64,000 nucleotides of DNA, taken from the NCBI GenBank assembly GCA_018399075.1, contig CP073763.1, positions 1,240,001 to 1,304,000 of the forward strand. The letters run 5' to 3'. Made by a program: the position numbers and the translations under genes. Each line of letters opens with the position of its first letter. The first letter of the stretch is position 1. The notes below the pieces were generated by a model. That model saw only the letters and a list, made by a program, of their open reading frames with translations. It had not been told where the DNA came from and searched no databases. Shown piece after piece: positions 42,148 through 51,594 of this stretch. The DNA is from Simkaniaceae bacterium (GTDB lineage Bacteria; Chlamydiota; Chlamydiia; Chlamydiales; Simkaniaceae).

Positions 42148-43857
42148 TTACTTCTTCATCTTTTTGAATTTTGGGTATTTTGGCTCCCACATGTTATCGC
42201 TGACAGCCTTTTCAATATCTTTAGGTGGATTTGGGCAAACGCCCTCTTTAATTGCTTCATTTGCTACAGCAATGGCTACATCTCGAGAGATCGCTCGCAG
42301 TTGTGTAAGTCGAGGAAATAAAGAGGCATAAGGATTATTAATAATAGGAGCATATTTGCTAAGAACCTCGGCTGCTTCTAAGAACATTCGATCAGTCACA
42401 CGTGTGGCTCCTGATGAGATCACACCTATACCAACGCCCGGGAAGATAAAGACGTTATTGCATTGACCAATAACGTAATCTTTTCCTTCATGTTTGACAG
42501 GAGGAAAAGGACTTCCTGTTGCAATAAGAGCTTGCCCTTTGGTCCACTTCATCAGATCTTCGGGCAGAGCCTCTGATTTAGAGGTAGGATTAGAAAGGGG
42601 GAAAATAATCGGTCGCACAACATGTTTTTTCATCTCGGTGATGACTTCTTCGGTAAAGGTGTTTGGCTGAGTTGAAGTTCCGATGAGAATCGTAGGCTTT
42701 GCATGTTTGACTGTTTCAAGAAGAGAGATATTATGCATGTCATCGACACCCCACTCCTTGATTGCTTCTTCTTTCTGAGCAAACCGTTTTTTAAGGTCGT
42801 CTAGCTCTTCAGATCCTGTATGGGCAAGACCATTTCTTCCCATCACAAAAATGCGCGCTTTTGCTTCTTCTCGTGTCATTCCCTCTTCGACCATTGCTTG
42901 CGTAATCAGCTCAGCAATTCCAATTCCAGCAGAACCTGCACCAAAAAAGACCAAGCGTTGATCTTTAATCTCACCATTGATCCCTTTTAAAGCACCAAAA
43001 AGTCCTGCAACAACAACACCTGCTGTTCCTTGAATATCATCATTAAAACAGCAGATTTTATCGCGATAGCGATCGAGTAGAGGTTGAGCTTGTTGTTTTG
43101 AAAAATCTTCCCACTGAAGAAGAACGTTTGGATATCTCTTCGTGATTGCCTTTACAAAGGCATCGACAAATTCATCGTACTCTTTTCCAGTTAGTCTCTC
43201 GTTTCTCCAACCAAGATATAGGGGATCATTAAGAAGCGTCTTATTATTGGTTCCTACATCAAGGGTAATGGGAAGGGTATAAGCGGGGTGTACTCCTCCA
43301 AAAAGGGAGTATAGGGCTAGCTTTCCAACAGGAATCGCCATTCCTCCCATCCCAAGGTCTCCAAGACCTAAAATTCGAGCGCCATCAGTCACGACAATAA
43401 CATCTACGCGATCACGAGGAATATTGTTAATAATCTCCTCCATCCGGTCTTTATGGGGATAGGAAATATAGACTCCCCTGTTTTGGCTATAGAGATAACT
43501 GAAGTTAAGAGAAGCATCACCAACAGTTGGTGTGTAGATGTACGGAAGCATCTCTTCAGGATACTCACTACAAAGACGATAAAAGAGGGTTTCATTGCGG
43601 TCTTGAAGGGTTGAGAGAAATTTATATTTCGAAATATCGTTTTCTTTTGCGCAAAAATTGGCATAACGCCGCTTGACCTGCTCTTCGATCGTTGATACAT
43701 GATAGGGAATCAAACCATGGAGTCCAAGTTCTGTCCGTTCATCTTCAGTAAACCCCGTTCCCTTATTAAGAAGGGGATCATGGAAGATATCAAAGGGATC
43801 TAAATCAACTTCGACTATCTCTTCTCCATTTTGTACTGTTCGTTTTACCTTGCTCAT
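42148..43857 (-). CDS. maeA: NAD-dependent malic enzyme
   Basis: 569 residues, typical of the MaeA (SfcA) type. Oxidative decarboxylation of malate to pyruvate. YIYTPTVGDASLNFSYLYSQ is the N-terminal family signature, DRVDVIVVTDGARILGLGDL the malate site, CCFNDDIQGTAGVVVAGL carries the metal-binding acids, and LVFFGAGSAGIGIAELI is the nucleotide loop. With the DASS transporter, imported malate could feed pyruvate. It follows the NTT-like gene by 42 bases. Confidence 0.95.
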   Translation of the reverse strand: MSKVKRTVQNGEEIVEVDLDPFDIFHDPLLNKGTGFTEDERTELGLHGLIPYHVSTIEEQVKRRYANFCAKENDISKYKFLSTLQDRNETLFYRLCSEYPEEMLPYIYTPTVGDASLNFSYLYSQNRGVYISYPHKDRMEEIINNIPRDRVDVIVVTDGARILGLGDLGMGGMAIPVGKLALYSLFGGVHPAYTLPITLDVGTNNKTLLNDPLYLGWRNERLTGKEYDEFVDAFVKAITKRYPNVLLQWEDFSKQQAQPLLDRYRDKICCFNDDIQGTAGVVVAGLFGALKGINGEIKDQRLVFFGAGSAGIGIAELITQAMVEEGMTREEAKARIFVMGRNGLAHTGSEELDDLKKRFAQKEEAIKEWGVDDMHNISLLETVKHAKPTILIGTSTQPNTFTEEVITEMKKHVVRPIIFPLSNPTSKSEALPEDLMKWTKGQALIATGSPFPPVKHEGKDYVIGQCNNVFIFPGVGIGVISSGATRVTDRMFLEAAEVLSKYAPIINNPYASLFPRLTQLRAISRDVAIAVANEAIKEGVCPNPPKDIEKAVSDNMWEPKYPKFKKMKK

Positions 43858-43899
43858 TGATATCTCCTGGTTCGGCGATTAATGATAATAATATTGGGA

Positions 43900-45162
43900 T
43901 CAAGCTTCAAGGAGTTTTTCTTGTTTCCTATAGAAGTAAATGAAGACAGCTCCAATCCAGACAAAAAAGAGGACAAAAGGCCCCCATGAATAGGCATAGG
44001 GTAGCTTCTCGGGTGAGAGAACTCCAAGAGCAATGACAAAGAGTGAGGCAAAGGCTTTAGCCGAGCGATAGGCAAAGACATCGATCACGGCTTTGGCCTT
44101 AAATTTCTCATCAGTCTTGAGTGGAACATAGAGCATTTCTTTCAAGATATTGAAAATCGAATAATCAAAAGTCTTTATCACACTAAAGCCATAGGTAATC
44201 AAGCCGAATGAAGGAGCAATTAGAGTGAGGGCTGCATTTCCCAGCAGGATACCTGGAACGACAAAGTGACTTCTCCGAAGCCCTAAAAACTGGACGAGAA
44301 GGAATGTTGCAAAAAACTGAAGGCAAAGCTTGCAGGTGTTGATCATCCCCCAAAGGCGCCCATAAAACTGTGTGCGGAGATCTTGCATAGGGAATTTTGT
44401 TTGCAAAAAGCTGCTAAATTGATAGTCCATGATCGTTGTTGAGAGCTGCATTAATATCACGATAAGAAGGATGAACTTCAAGGCTGAAGAAGAGCGGATC
44501 AGCTTAAAGCCCCCTTTAGCCTCTTTGATCTGCATGTGATCTTCCCCTTCCATTCCACTCCGCTTTAGCATTTGGTGATAGGCTCCTATGAAAAGTAGGT
44601 AGAGAGGAACCGTCATATAGAGTAGGTGTTCTGATCCTATCCTCACAGCAAAGAAGCTTGGAACTAAACTACCAAAGATTGCGCCAATACCACTCACACC
44701 AAAAAGAATCCCATAGAGATACTTTGCTTTAGATATTTTCGTTTTTGTATGAATAACCGACCAAAGCTGTTGGAACATTAAAAGAACGTAGATATCTTTC
44801 CAGACATAAAGGAGAAAAGCGAGAGGGGGAAACTGTTGAACAAAAGCTCCTGAGAAGGCATTAATTCCCATTGTCAAAAAGATGGTACAAAGAAACATCC
44901 TAAAACACCCTAATCGTGAAAGAAAGCGATTGTAGAGAGTAACAACAAGAAGGTTAAGGGGTACGGTTAAAAGCCAGGCGTAAGGGTATAGCTTCACGCT
45001 GTAATGGGAAAGAAAGATCGAATTGCTTGTTGGTTTTGTAATAGCATATTCTGCAGTGATAAAAAAACCGCAGAGCATCGCAAATAATAAGAATAACTTC
45101 TGCCCCTTTGAATAGGTCTGAAATTCCTCTTTAACCTGTGAAACTATTTTTTTGATTTTCAT
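43900..45162 (-). CDS. NTT (ATP/ADP translocase)-like membrane protein, divergent
   Basis: 420 residues with about 11 hydrophobic helices. EFQTYSKGQKLFLLFAMLCG, FFITAEYAITKPTSNSIFLS, the LLTVPLNLLVVTLYNRFLSR helix and LYGILFGVSGIGAIFGS follow the chlamydial/rickettsial nucleotide-translocase pattern. It is about 80-100 residues shorter than classic NTTs, and key lysines of the ATP/ADP exchangers are not obvious. It may carry another nucleotide or cofactor. It is one gene of a minus-strand cluster between the M48 protease and malic enzyme. Confidence 0.72.
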   Translation of the reverse strand: MKIKKIVSQVKEEFQTYSKGQKLFLLFAMLCGFFITAEYAITKPTSNSIFLSHYSVKLYPYAWLLTVPLNLLVVTLYNRFLSRLGCFRMFLCTIFLTMGINAFSGAFVQQFPPLAFLLYVWKDIYVLLMFQQLWSVIHTKTKISKAKYLYGILFGVSGIGAIFGSLVPSFFAVRIGSEHLLYMTVPLYLLFIGAYHQMLKRSGMEGEDHMQIKEAKGGFKLIRSSSALKFILLIVILMQLSTTIMDYQFSSFLQTKFPMQDLRTQFYGRLWGMINTCKLCLQFFATFLLVQFLGLRRSHFVVPGILLGNAALTLIAPSFGLITYGFSVIKTFDYSIFNILKEMLYVPLKTDEKFKAKAVIDVFAYRSAKAFASLFVIALGVLSPEKLPYAYSWGPFVLFFVWIGAVFIYFYRKQEKLLEA

Positions 45163-45188
45163 GGGGTCAATAATAACATACTTAAATG

Positions 45189-46442
45189 CTATTGATCCTC
45201 TTTAAAAAATCTTCCATACTTTAGGGACTCTCCATGACACCAGGGGGCATAGGTATTAAAATAAGTAATCCGCTCCCCTATTGAGGGGTGGCTGGCTCTA
45301 AAGAGCATATAGAGTTCTCCAGGCCAAGGATAGCCGAGGTTATTCATCTGAAGCTTTACAAATCCTGTTGCTGCCGCATGATTGAGATGAGTAAGCTCCA
45401 ACCCAAAGGTATCAGCATTATGCTCAATTTTCTGTGAAAAGAGGTTCCCTGAAGGAGCTAGCACGATCGAGAAAAGGGCATAGAGGAAAAAAATGAGCGG
45501 AAGAGAGGCGATATTTGACATCTCTTCAAATCCAAAGCAACGTCCCCACTTCCGTAAACACCAGCCTCCCACAAGATAAATCAGGAAGAGAGTCACAATT
45601 GAAATCAGAGTATAAACAAGGAGCCCCCACCACATATGATGGAGAACGTAGTGTCCCATTTCATGGCCCATGACAAAGAGAAGTTGATCTTCGCTAAGTC
45701 TCTTAATCGCTGTATCCCAAATCACGATCCGCTTTGTGGCACCAATCCCAGTCACATAAGCATTGATCTGATTGGTATCAGCACTTTTATCGACTTCATA
45801 AACGCGACTCCCCTCTATCCCTGCTCTTGATGCAAGATTGAGGATCTTTTGCTCGAGTTGTTTGTCCTTCATTGGGCCAAACTTATTAAAGAGTGGAGAA
45901 ATCCAGATCGGCTGAACAACCACTAGAAAGACGATAAGGGGGAAGGTCAAAACCCCAAAATAAAGCCACCATCTTCTTGGGCTTTTACGGATGACTCCAT
46001 AAAGAATCCAAACAACAATAATTCCCATGATCGTAGAGATCCCTGTCCCAATAAGGTAGTGGTTAATCCAACGCCCGAGAGTTTGGTTAGATAAACCATA
46101 GGCATGAGGACGCAAGAAGCTGGTATAATAATCGAGAGGAAGAGTGAGTATAGCAGTAATTAAGAGGTAAATAAGGGCAAAAAGAGCGGTATGCCAAAAC
46201 CATCTCCGAGTCATGCGATCACAAAAGGCTCGAAGTTTCGAAGCAAATCCTGTGAATAAGATCAGAGCAGGAATAGCAAGGCCCCAAAGATTTTGAACGA
46301 TCCAAAGGATATTTCCGCTTTTATAGAAGCTAACAGCCTCGGGGGATGGAGGAGGAACAGCAACAGGTGGCATATCGCAACTGTCAGCATACCCTAAACT
46401 AACGAGTAATAAAAAGAGTCCTAAAGCAATCCAATTTTTCAT
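45189..46442 (-). CDS. M48 family (Ste24/CAAX-type) membrane metalloprotease
   Basis: 417 residues with a signal-like start and several helices. The zinc motif HEMGH (260-264) lies in LLFVMGHEMGHYVLHH, and the third ligand is expected in IEHNADTFGLELT. NQINAYVTGIGATKRIVIWD is the family strand before the active site. Homologues cleave CAAX proteins in eukaryotes or act in membrane protein quality control (HtpX-like) in bacteria. The gene is coupled to the HD-hydrolase gene by a 4-base overlap. Confidence 0.9.
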   Translation of the reverse strand: MKNWIALGLFLLLVSLGYADSCDMPPVAVPPPSPEAVSFYKSGNILWIVQNLWGLAIPALILFTGFASKLRAFCDRMTRRWFWHTALFALIYLLITAILTLPLDYYTSFLRPHAYGLSNQTLGRWINHYLIGTGISTIMGIIVVWILYGVIRKSPRRWWLYFGVLTFPLIVFLVVVQPIWISPLFNKFGPMKDKQLEQKILNLASRAGIEGSRVYEVDKSADTNQINAYVTGIGATKRIVIWDTAIKRLSEDQLLFVMGHEMGHYVLHHMWWGLLVYTLISIVTLFLIYLVGGWCLRKWGRCFGFEEMSNIASLPLIFFLYALFSIVLAPSGNLFSQKIEHNADTFGLELTHLNHAAATGFVKLQMNNLGYPWPGELYMLFRASHPSIGERITYFNTYAPWCHGESLKYGRFFKEDQ

Positions 46443-47707
46443 CCTAAGGCATCCACATGGTTAAGTTTTTTTCGGAGTTTTTCTTCATACTGAGGAGCGA
46501 TATAGATCCAACTCCTTTCCTTTGGAGGAACAGAAATCTCGCTGAGATTATCTCCAATATCTACAGTTCCATCCTGCTTAAGAACAGGAAAATTCATCTC
46601 TAGCTTATTTTTCCCTTTCTTTGTAATTTCCCAGGAAATTTCATCGTCAGGAATTTCTAGTTCTTCTTTGATTGCAATTAATTCTCTCTCTTCAGGGGGA
46701 GAAGAAAGGGCAATAGCGCGGAACCGATAGTTCCGGACATAAAGGCATTTTGCATCAAAGTGCCCTGGGTGACTTTCATCCCTAGAAGCACTATTAAGCT
46801 CTGATAAAACCTCATTGTCAGTCATTGCAACATACCGCTCTAAGTCATCCCCAAGATCATAGTAAATCGTTTCCATAAAGCGGGCAAGGTGGAAGGCATA
46901 AGACTTAACACTCGAGTACTGATAGAGGCGTTTATGCATGTAGTGGCGAGCAAGAAGTAGGGCTTCACATGACTCTATCCCATTTTCCTCAACGCCGAGC
47001 GCAAGGTTCCCTTCAGGAGTAATAATGATTTTTAGCATTTCAATCAGTTGGTGATAATCAAAAAGACCATAAGCAAGACCAGTACATTGGGAGTCGCGCA
47101 GGAGATAATCAATCCGATCCGCCCCAAAAAAGTCTCCTGTGACGATTTCTGTGACAACCCGTTCCCAGGGTGTGAACTCCCCTTCAAACTTTTTCTCTCC
47201 AAGAGCCACTTTCATTACATCAAGCTTTACATCGCGATTTATCCCATCTTGAAGTGATTCTGTTGCAAAACGCTCCCATACAGGTTCAAGAAAGGAACTT
47301 TCCATGATTTTTTGAGTCCAAATCTCATGTCCTCCTTTTCCCAAGAGACGATGTTCTGCCACATGACTAAAAGGAAGATGCCCTAGGTCATGGCAAAGAG
47401 CAGCTAAACGGAGCACACGACGCCAATAGCGGTACTCAAAGGTACCAAAGCGAGGCATCATATTGGTTAGTTTTTTGGGAAGTTCTCCCGATGTAATCTC
47501 GTCATAAATTCGTGTCGCTAATTCCATCACCCCAAGGGAGTGCTCGAAACGGCGATGGGTTCCCCCAGGATAAACAAAATAAGTCACTCCTAGTTGGTGG
47601 ATATAATGGAGGCGTTGAAAAGGGGCTGTATTGATTAAAAGACTCTCCACTTCATCTACATGGATAAAACGATGCACAGAGTCATAAATCTTCTTAATTT
47701 GTCCCAT
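46439..47707 (-). CDS. HD-domain phosphohydrolase (SAMHD1/dGTPase-like)
   Basis: 422 residues. HRRFEHSLGVMELATRIYDE (53-72) and LCHDLGHLPFSHVAEH (107-122; metal ligands H108, D109) match the HD superfamily branch that includes SAMHD1-like dNTP triphosphohydrolases; DFFGADRIDYLLRDS is a further conserved stretch. Substrate is inferred from the family only. The second ATG (47707) has GGAAG seven bases upstream and is preferred to 47713. It overlaps the preceding permease gene by 14 bases. Confidence 0.85.
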   Translation of the reverse strand: MGQIKKIYDSVHRFIHVDEVESLLINTAPFQRLHYIHQLGVTYFVYPGGTHRRFEHSLGVMELATRIYDEITSGELPKKLTNMMPRFGTFEYRYWRRVLRLAALCHDLGHLPFSHVAEHRLLGKGGHEIWTQKIMESSFLEPVWERFATESLQDGINRDVKLDVMKVALGEKKFEGEFTPWERVVTEIVTGDFFGADRIDYLLRDSQCTGLAYGLFDYHQLIEMLKIIITPEGNLALGVEENGIESCEALLLARHYMHKRLYQYSSVKSYAFHLARFMETIYYDLGDDLERYVAMTDNEVLSELNSASRDESHPGHFDAKCLYVRNYRFRAIALSSPPEERELIAIKEELEIPDDEISWEITKKGKNKLEMNFPVLKQDGTVDIGDNLSEISVPPKERSWIYIAPQYEEKLRKKLNHVDALG

Positions 47708-49013
47708 AAACATTCTTCCTATATTTTTGCCATTCCATCCATCCGTAGATTGGGATGCTTGTGAACATTAGAAGTGCTCCATAAAAAACAATCTCTTGTC
47801 CCGCACTCGCTGTGGCCCAGAAGGTGTAAAGAAAGGCAAGTCCCGAAATCGTGAGAGTTTTAACAATTGTCTTATTATCAGCTTTATCTGGATGTCGAAT
47901 ATAAATCACAAATTCTGCTACCGAAGTATAGAGATAGGCAATAATTGCCGCTAAGGTTGCAAGAGAAATAATAAATGTAAATTGATCAACTAAATTCTTA
48001 TTGAAGTTCATAAAGAGGACCAAAGTGATGAGAACGGAAGAGAAGAGAATCCCAAATACAGGTGAGCGAGACTTAGAAACTTTTCCGAATCGCTTAGGAA
48101 AAAGGCCATCCTTTGCTGCCGCAAGGGGAATCTGCCCTTGCAAAAGGATCCAACCATTCAGAGCTCCTGCACAGGAAATCACTGCCGCTGCTCCCATTAT
48201 ATACATCCCCCAGTTTCCAAAAATATGTTTAGCAAGGTCTGCAAACGGTGCTGTTGACTCTTGAAGTTGAGGCATGGGAACCACTCCCATAATCGCAATG
48301 GTACTTAAAATATAGACAACCGCTGTAATCGCTGTTCCCAGGATTGTAGCCCTCGGAATCGTCTTCTTTGGATCTTTCACTTCATCTGCAGGAATTGATG
48401 CCGATTCCATCCCTAAAAAGGCCCAAAGCGTAAGCATTGCACCTCCAGAAAGAGCAGAAAAATTCGATTTTCCGCTGACGTTAAAATATTCCAAATTTTG
48501 AGTATCAATAAAGAAGATGCCAATGACGGCAATCAATATTAGGGGGACAAATTTTAGGATCGTAAGGATGAGTTGAAAGCTCCCCGCTAAGTGAACACCG
48601 ATAAGATTCACAATCGTAAAAAACCAGACAACCCCTGCTGTAACGAAAAAAGCAAGCAGATCATTATGGGCAAGCTGGGGGAAAAAAGTAGCCAAATAGC
48701 CAGTAAATGCGACTGCAATCGCTGCGTTTCCAACCCACATATAGATCCAATAATTATAGGCGACTTGAAACCCAATAAAGTTTCCAAAACCTTCCTTACA
48801 ATAAATATAAGGCCCCCCTGTTTTAGGAAACAGGGTACTGAGTTTTGCGAAAACCATCGCAAGGAGCATCGCGCCAATAGCGGTTGCTACCCAACTAAAA
48901 ACGGTAATACTTCCAAAACTAGCGAGTGAGGCAGGTAGTAAGAAAACTCCTGAACCAATCATATTTCCCACGACAAGTGCCGTGAGCATCCAAACGCCTA
49001 ATTTCTTATTCAC
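47694..49013 (-). CDS. APC-family amino acid antiporter (AdiC/ArcD-like)
   Basis: 439 residues with about 12 membrane helices. LGVWMLTALVVGNMIGSGVF is the substrate-binding helix 1, with the GSG motif typical of AdiC/PotE-type exchangers, and TLWAFLGMESASIPADEVKD is helix 6 with its flanking loop. Chlamydiae use such exchangers for arginine/agmatine, lysine or ornithine traffic; the exact substrate cannot be called. It starts six bases after the IMPDH-like stop. Confidence 0.86.
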   Translation of the reverse strand: MNKKLGVWMLTALVVGNMIGSGVFLLPASLASFGSITVFSWVATAIGAMLLAMVFAKLSTLFPKTGGPYIYCKEGFGNFIGFQVAYNYWIYMWVGNAAIAVAFTGYLATFFPQLAHNDLLAFFVTAGVVWFFTIVNLIGVHLAGSFQLILTILKFVPLILIAVIGIFFIDTQNLEYFNVSGKSNFSALSGGAMLTLWAFLGMESASIPADEVKDPKKTIPRATILGTAITAVVYILSTIAIMGVVPMPQLQESTAPFADLAKHIFGNWGMYIMGAAAVISCAGALNGWILLQGQIPLAAAKDGLFPKRFGKVSKSRSPVFGILFSSVLITLVLFMNFNKNLVDQFTFIISLATLAAIIAYLYTSVAEFVIYIRHPDKADNKTIVKTLTISGLAFLYTFWATASAGQEIVFYGALLMFTSIPIYGWMEWQKYRKNVYGTN

Positions 49014-49019
49014 TTAACT

Positions 49020-50039
49020 TTACGCTCCAGGTCTTGGATGACTTTCACTAACGTAATTATTTGTCACCTCTACAAATTCCGCTTTTCGCTGGAGTTCTTT
49101 AATATTGCGTGCTCCACCATAAGTGAGCCCACTACGAAGACCACCTAAAAGATTGTCTATCAGTTTTTTCGCAGAACCAGATATTGGGGCCCAAAAATCA
49201 ACCCCTTCTGCGACTGTTTTTTCCTTGAGGCCTCCGTAGAAGTCTGTCTGAAAATCTTCGCTTGCTTGGCCCCGGAATTTTGCCTTCCCATCCTTCTTCT
49301 CAGCAGCACTTTCTTCCGTTAAAGCAAATAACTTTCCAATCATCACACTGCTTGCACCAGCAGCAAGAGCGAGAACGACATCCTTACTTGTTCGGATTCC
49401 TCCGTCAGCAATAAGGGGAACGCGGAGTTTTTCTGCGACTTTGGCACATTCAATAATGGCACTAAATTGAGGAACGCCAAAACCAGTAATCACGCGGGTG
49501 GTACACGCTGCACCTGGCCCCACACCCACCTTAACAGCATCTGCTCCTGCATTCACAAGATCCTGATAAGCCATGGCCGTACAGACATTCCCTGCAATAA
49601 CCTCTTTTTCAGGGTGAGACTTTTTTATCTCTTCAATGAAATCTAGCATCTGCATCGAATGGCCATGGGCGACATCAATACAAACACCCCCGGCTCCCAT
49701 GTCAAAAAGCTTTTGGACTTCTTTTAATTTTTCCTTGCCAATTCCGCAGGATATAAAGGCTTTGTCACCGAATTTTTTGACCCACTCTTCTTGCCCTGCA
49801 AAATCTGGGGTAAATCTGTGATAAATAGGAACTGACCCCTTTTGAATCAAGATCTCAGCAAGCTCTTCGGAGATTGTCGTATCCATGTTAGCGCAAAGAA
49901 TAGGAATCCCCAGCTTCCTCTTTGTTGTCAGCCATGAATCTAGTTCCGGCTCAGTCCTTGATGGGACATTGTTAAATTGGGGAACGAGGGCGACATCATC
50001 AAATGTATACCCTTTATCAAATCGATAACTCTTTGCCAT
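49020..50039 (-). CDS. IMP dehydrogenase/GMP reductase-family enzyme without CBS domains
   Basis: 339 residues forming only the TIM barrel. [20 protein letters not shown] is the family opening, [20 protein letters not shown] the active-site loop with the catalytic cysteine, and [20 protein letters not shown] the phosphate site; [15 protein letters not shown] is the C-terminal loop. IMPDH usually has an inserted CBS pair (about 490 residues); lack of it and the length near 340 fit GMP reductase, or a reduced IMPDH. Which reaction is catalysed is not decided. It opens the minus-strand operon. Confidence 0.85.
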   Translation of the reverse strand: MAKSYRFDKGYTFDDVALVPQFNNVPSRTEPELDSWLTTKRKLGIPILCANMDTTISEELAEILIQKGSVPIYHRFTPDFAGQEEWVKKFGDKAFISCGIGKEKLKEVQKLFDMGAGGVCIDVAHGHSMQMLDFIEEIKKSHPEKEVIAGNVCTAMAYQDLVNAGADAVKVGVGPGAACTTRVITGFGVPQFSAIIECAKVAEKLRVPLIADGGIRTSKDVVLALAAGASSVMIGKLFALTEESAAEKKDGKAKFRGQASEDFQTDFYGGLKEKTVAEGVDFWAPISGSAKKLIDNLLGGLRSGLTYGGARNIKELQRKAEFVEVTNNYVSESHPRPGA

Positions 50040-50138
50040 TTTTTTAACTCCTAAAACTCATTACTATAGAGAATAAGGAGAAAAAGGAAAAGAAAATTTG
50101 ATTACCTTTTGAAATCCCATATATGGTAAACTGCGAAT

Positions 50139-50894
50139 ATGATTACAGTCACAATTTTAACAAAAAATAATGAAGAGACTCTTGGTTCGGTTTTGGAGTC
50201 AGTCAAGGATTTTGATGAAGTGGTTCTCCTCGATACGGGTTCGACTGACACTACCCTTGAGCTTGCGCAAATCTATCCAAATGTAAAAGTCTTTCACTCC
50301 CCCTTTACTGGTTTTGGTCCCCTTCATAATTTAGCAGCCTACCATGCAACAAATGACTGGATCCTTTCTATTGATAGTGATGAAGTGTTAACCCCAGAGC
50401 TTGCACAGGAGATCCTCTCTCTCCAGCTCGATTCGAAAAAGGTCTACTCCTTCCCCTTCAATAACTACTTTAATGGGAAGCATATTAAGTGGTGTGGATG
50501 GTATCCCGACCGCCATATCCGCCTTTATAGCAAGAAAGTTACATCCTTTACCGATGACAAAGTTCATGAAAAAGTTCAGATAAATGGGCTTAGCGAAATC
50601 AAGCTTAACTCTCCCGTCAAACATTATTCCTACCGCTCTATTTCCGATTTCCTCCGCAAGATGGAAACCTATTCCAATCTTTTTGCTGAGCAGAATGCCC
50701 AGACAAAAAAATCCTCCTTAAGTAAAGCCCTACTTCATGGAGGTTTTGCCTTCATAAAATCCTATGTTATGAAACGAGGGTTTCTCGGAGGAAAAGAGGG
50801 ATATATTATCTCTCTTTATAATGCTCAAACCACCTTTTACAAATACCTTAAGCTTGCCTATGCTTCTCGCCCTTCTCTATCACAAGACCGGTAG
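50139..50894 (+). CDS. Family 2 glycosyltransferase (WaaE-like)
   Basis: 251 residues. TVTILTKNNEETLGSVLESV opens a GT-A fold, VVLLDTGSTDTTLELA carries the nucleotide-binding DTGSTD, and WILSIDSDEVLTPEL the DxD metal site. WCGWYPDRHIRLYSKK and HEKVQINGL match WaaE/KdtX-type LPS core glucosyltransferases. It is likely to act on an envelope glycan. The next gene, a deacetylase, overlaps by 35 bases. Confidence 0.86.
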   Translation: MITVTILTKNNEETLGSVLESVKDFDEVVLLDTGSTDTTLELAQIYPNVKVFHSPFTGFGPLHNLAAYHATNDWILSIDSDEVLTPELAQEILSLQLDSKKVYSFPFNNYFNGKHIKWCGWYPDRHIRLYSKKVTSFTDDKVHEKVQINGLSEIKLNSPVKHYSYRSISDFLRKMETYSNLFAEQNAQTKKSSLSKALLHGGFAFIKSYVMKRGFLGGKEGYIISLYNAQTTFYKYLKLAYASRPSLSQDR

Positions 50895-51594
50895 TGGCAA
50901 ATATGCTAACACCCTCAAAACACTTGATGACCACTTCCAGTGGATTGCTTCCCACTACCCTACTATTCTCCCAGGTGAACCCCTTAATAAAAGCCTCTCT
51001 GTCTGCCTTACCTTTGATGATGCTTTCTTCGACTTCTATCACTACGTCCTTCCCCTCCTCAAAAAATACAATTTGAAAGCTCTTCTTGCTGTTCCTACTG
51101 CCTATATTCCTGAAGAGACAAACCTATCTTCGAAAGAGCGGCTGGAAAAAGTTAAAGCATTCCCCGATAAAGCTCCTCCAATTCCCTCACCAGCGTTCTG
51201 TACATGGATTGAATTAAAAGAGCTCGCCGACTCACCTCATGTCCAAATCGCATCTCACTCTATTCACCACCGCCCGCTTACTTCAACTCATATTAATCCT
51301 GAACACGAACTTGCTGCTTCGAAAGCGCTTTTGGAAGAAAAGCTAGGAATTCCTGTTACCTCTTTTGTCTATCCCTTCGGTCTATGGAATAAAAAGGTTC
51401 ATGCCCTTACTAAGAAGTACTACTCCCACATCTTCCGAATCGGCAATGCCCACAACTTCTCCTGGACAAACACGAATAATCTTCTTTATCGGATCAATGC
51501 CGATCAACTTCCTTCTCCGAAATTTCCTTTCGGTCCTCTCTCTCGCCTCAAACACTCTGCTCGTTATTTACTTAACACAGCTCGGGGAAAATAA
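50860..51594 (+). CDS. Polysaccharide deacetylase (NodB homology domain)
   Basis: 244 residues from the ATG at 50860. LSVCLTFDDAFFDFYHYVLP carries the TFDD metal/catalytic aspartates and VQIASHSIHHRPLT the HSxxH metal-binding pair; FVYPFGLWNKKV is the third NodB motif. It removes N-acetyl groups from an amino-sugar polymer or a lipid-linked sugar. No signal peptide is present, so a cytoplasmic lipid-linked substrate is likely. Overlap with the glycosyltransferase suggests joint action. Confidence 0.86.
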   Translation: MLLALLYHKTGSGKYANTLKTLDDHFQWIASHYPTILPGEPLNKSLSVCLTFDDAFFDFYHYVLPLLKKYNLKALLAVPTAYIPEETNLSSKERLEKVKAFPDKAPPIPSPAFCTWIELKELADSPHVQIASHSIHHRPLTSTHINPEHELAASKALLEEKLGIPVTSFVYPFGLWNKKVHALTKKYYSHIFRIGNAHNFSWTNTNNLLYRINADQLPSPKFPFGPLSRLKHSARYLLNTARGK

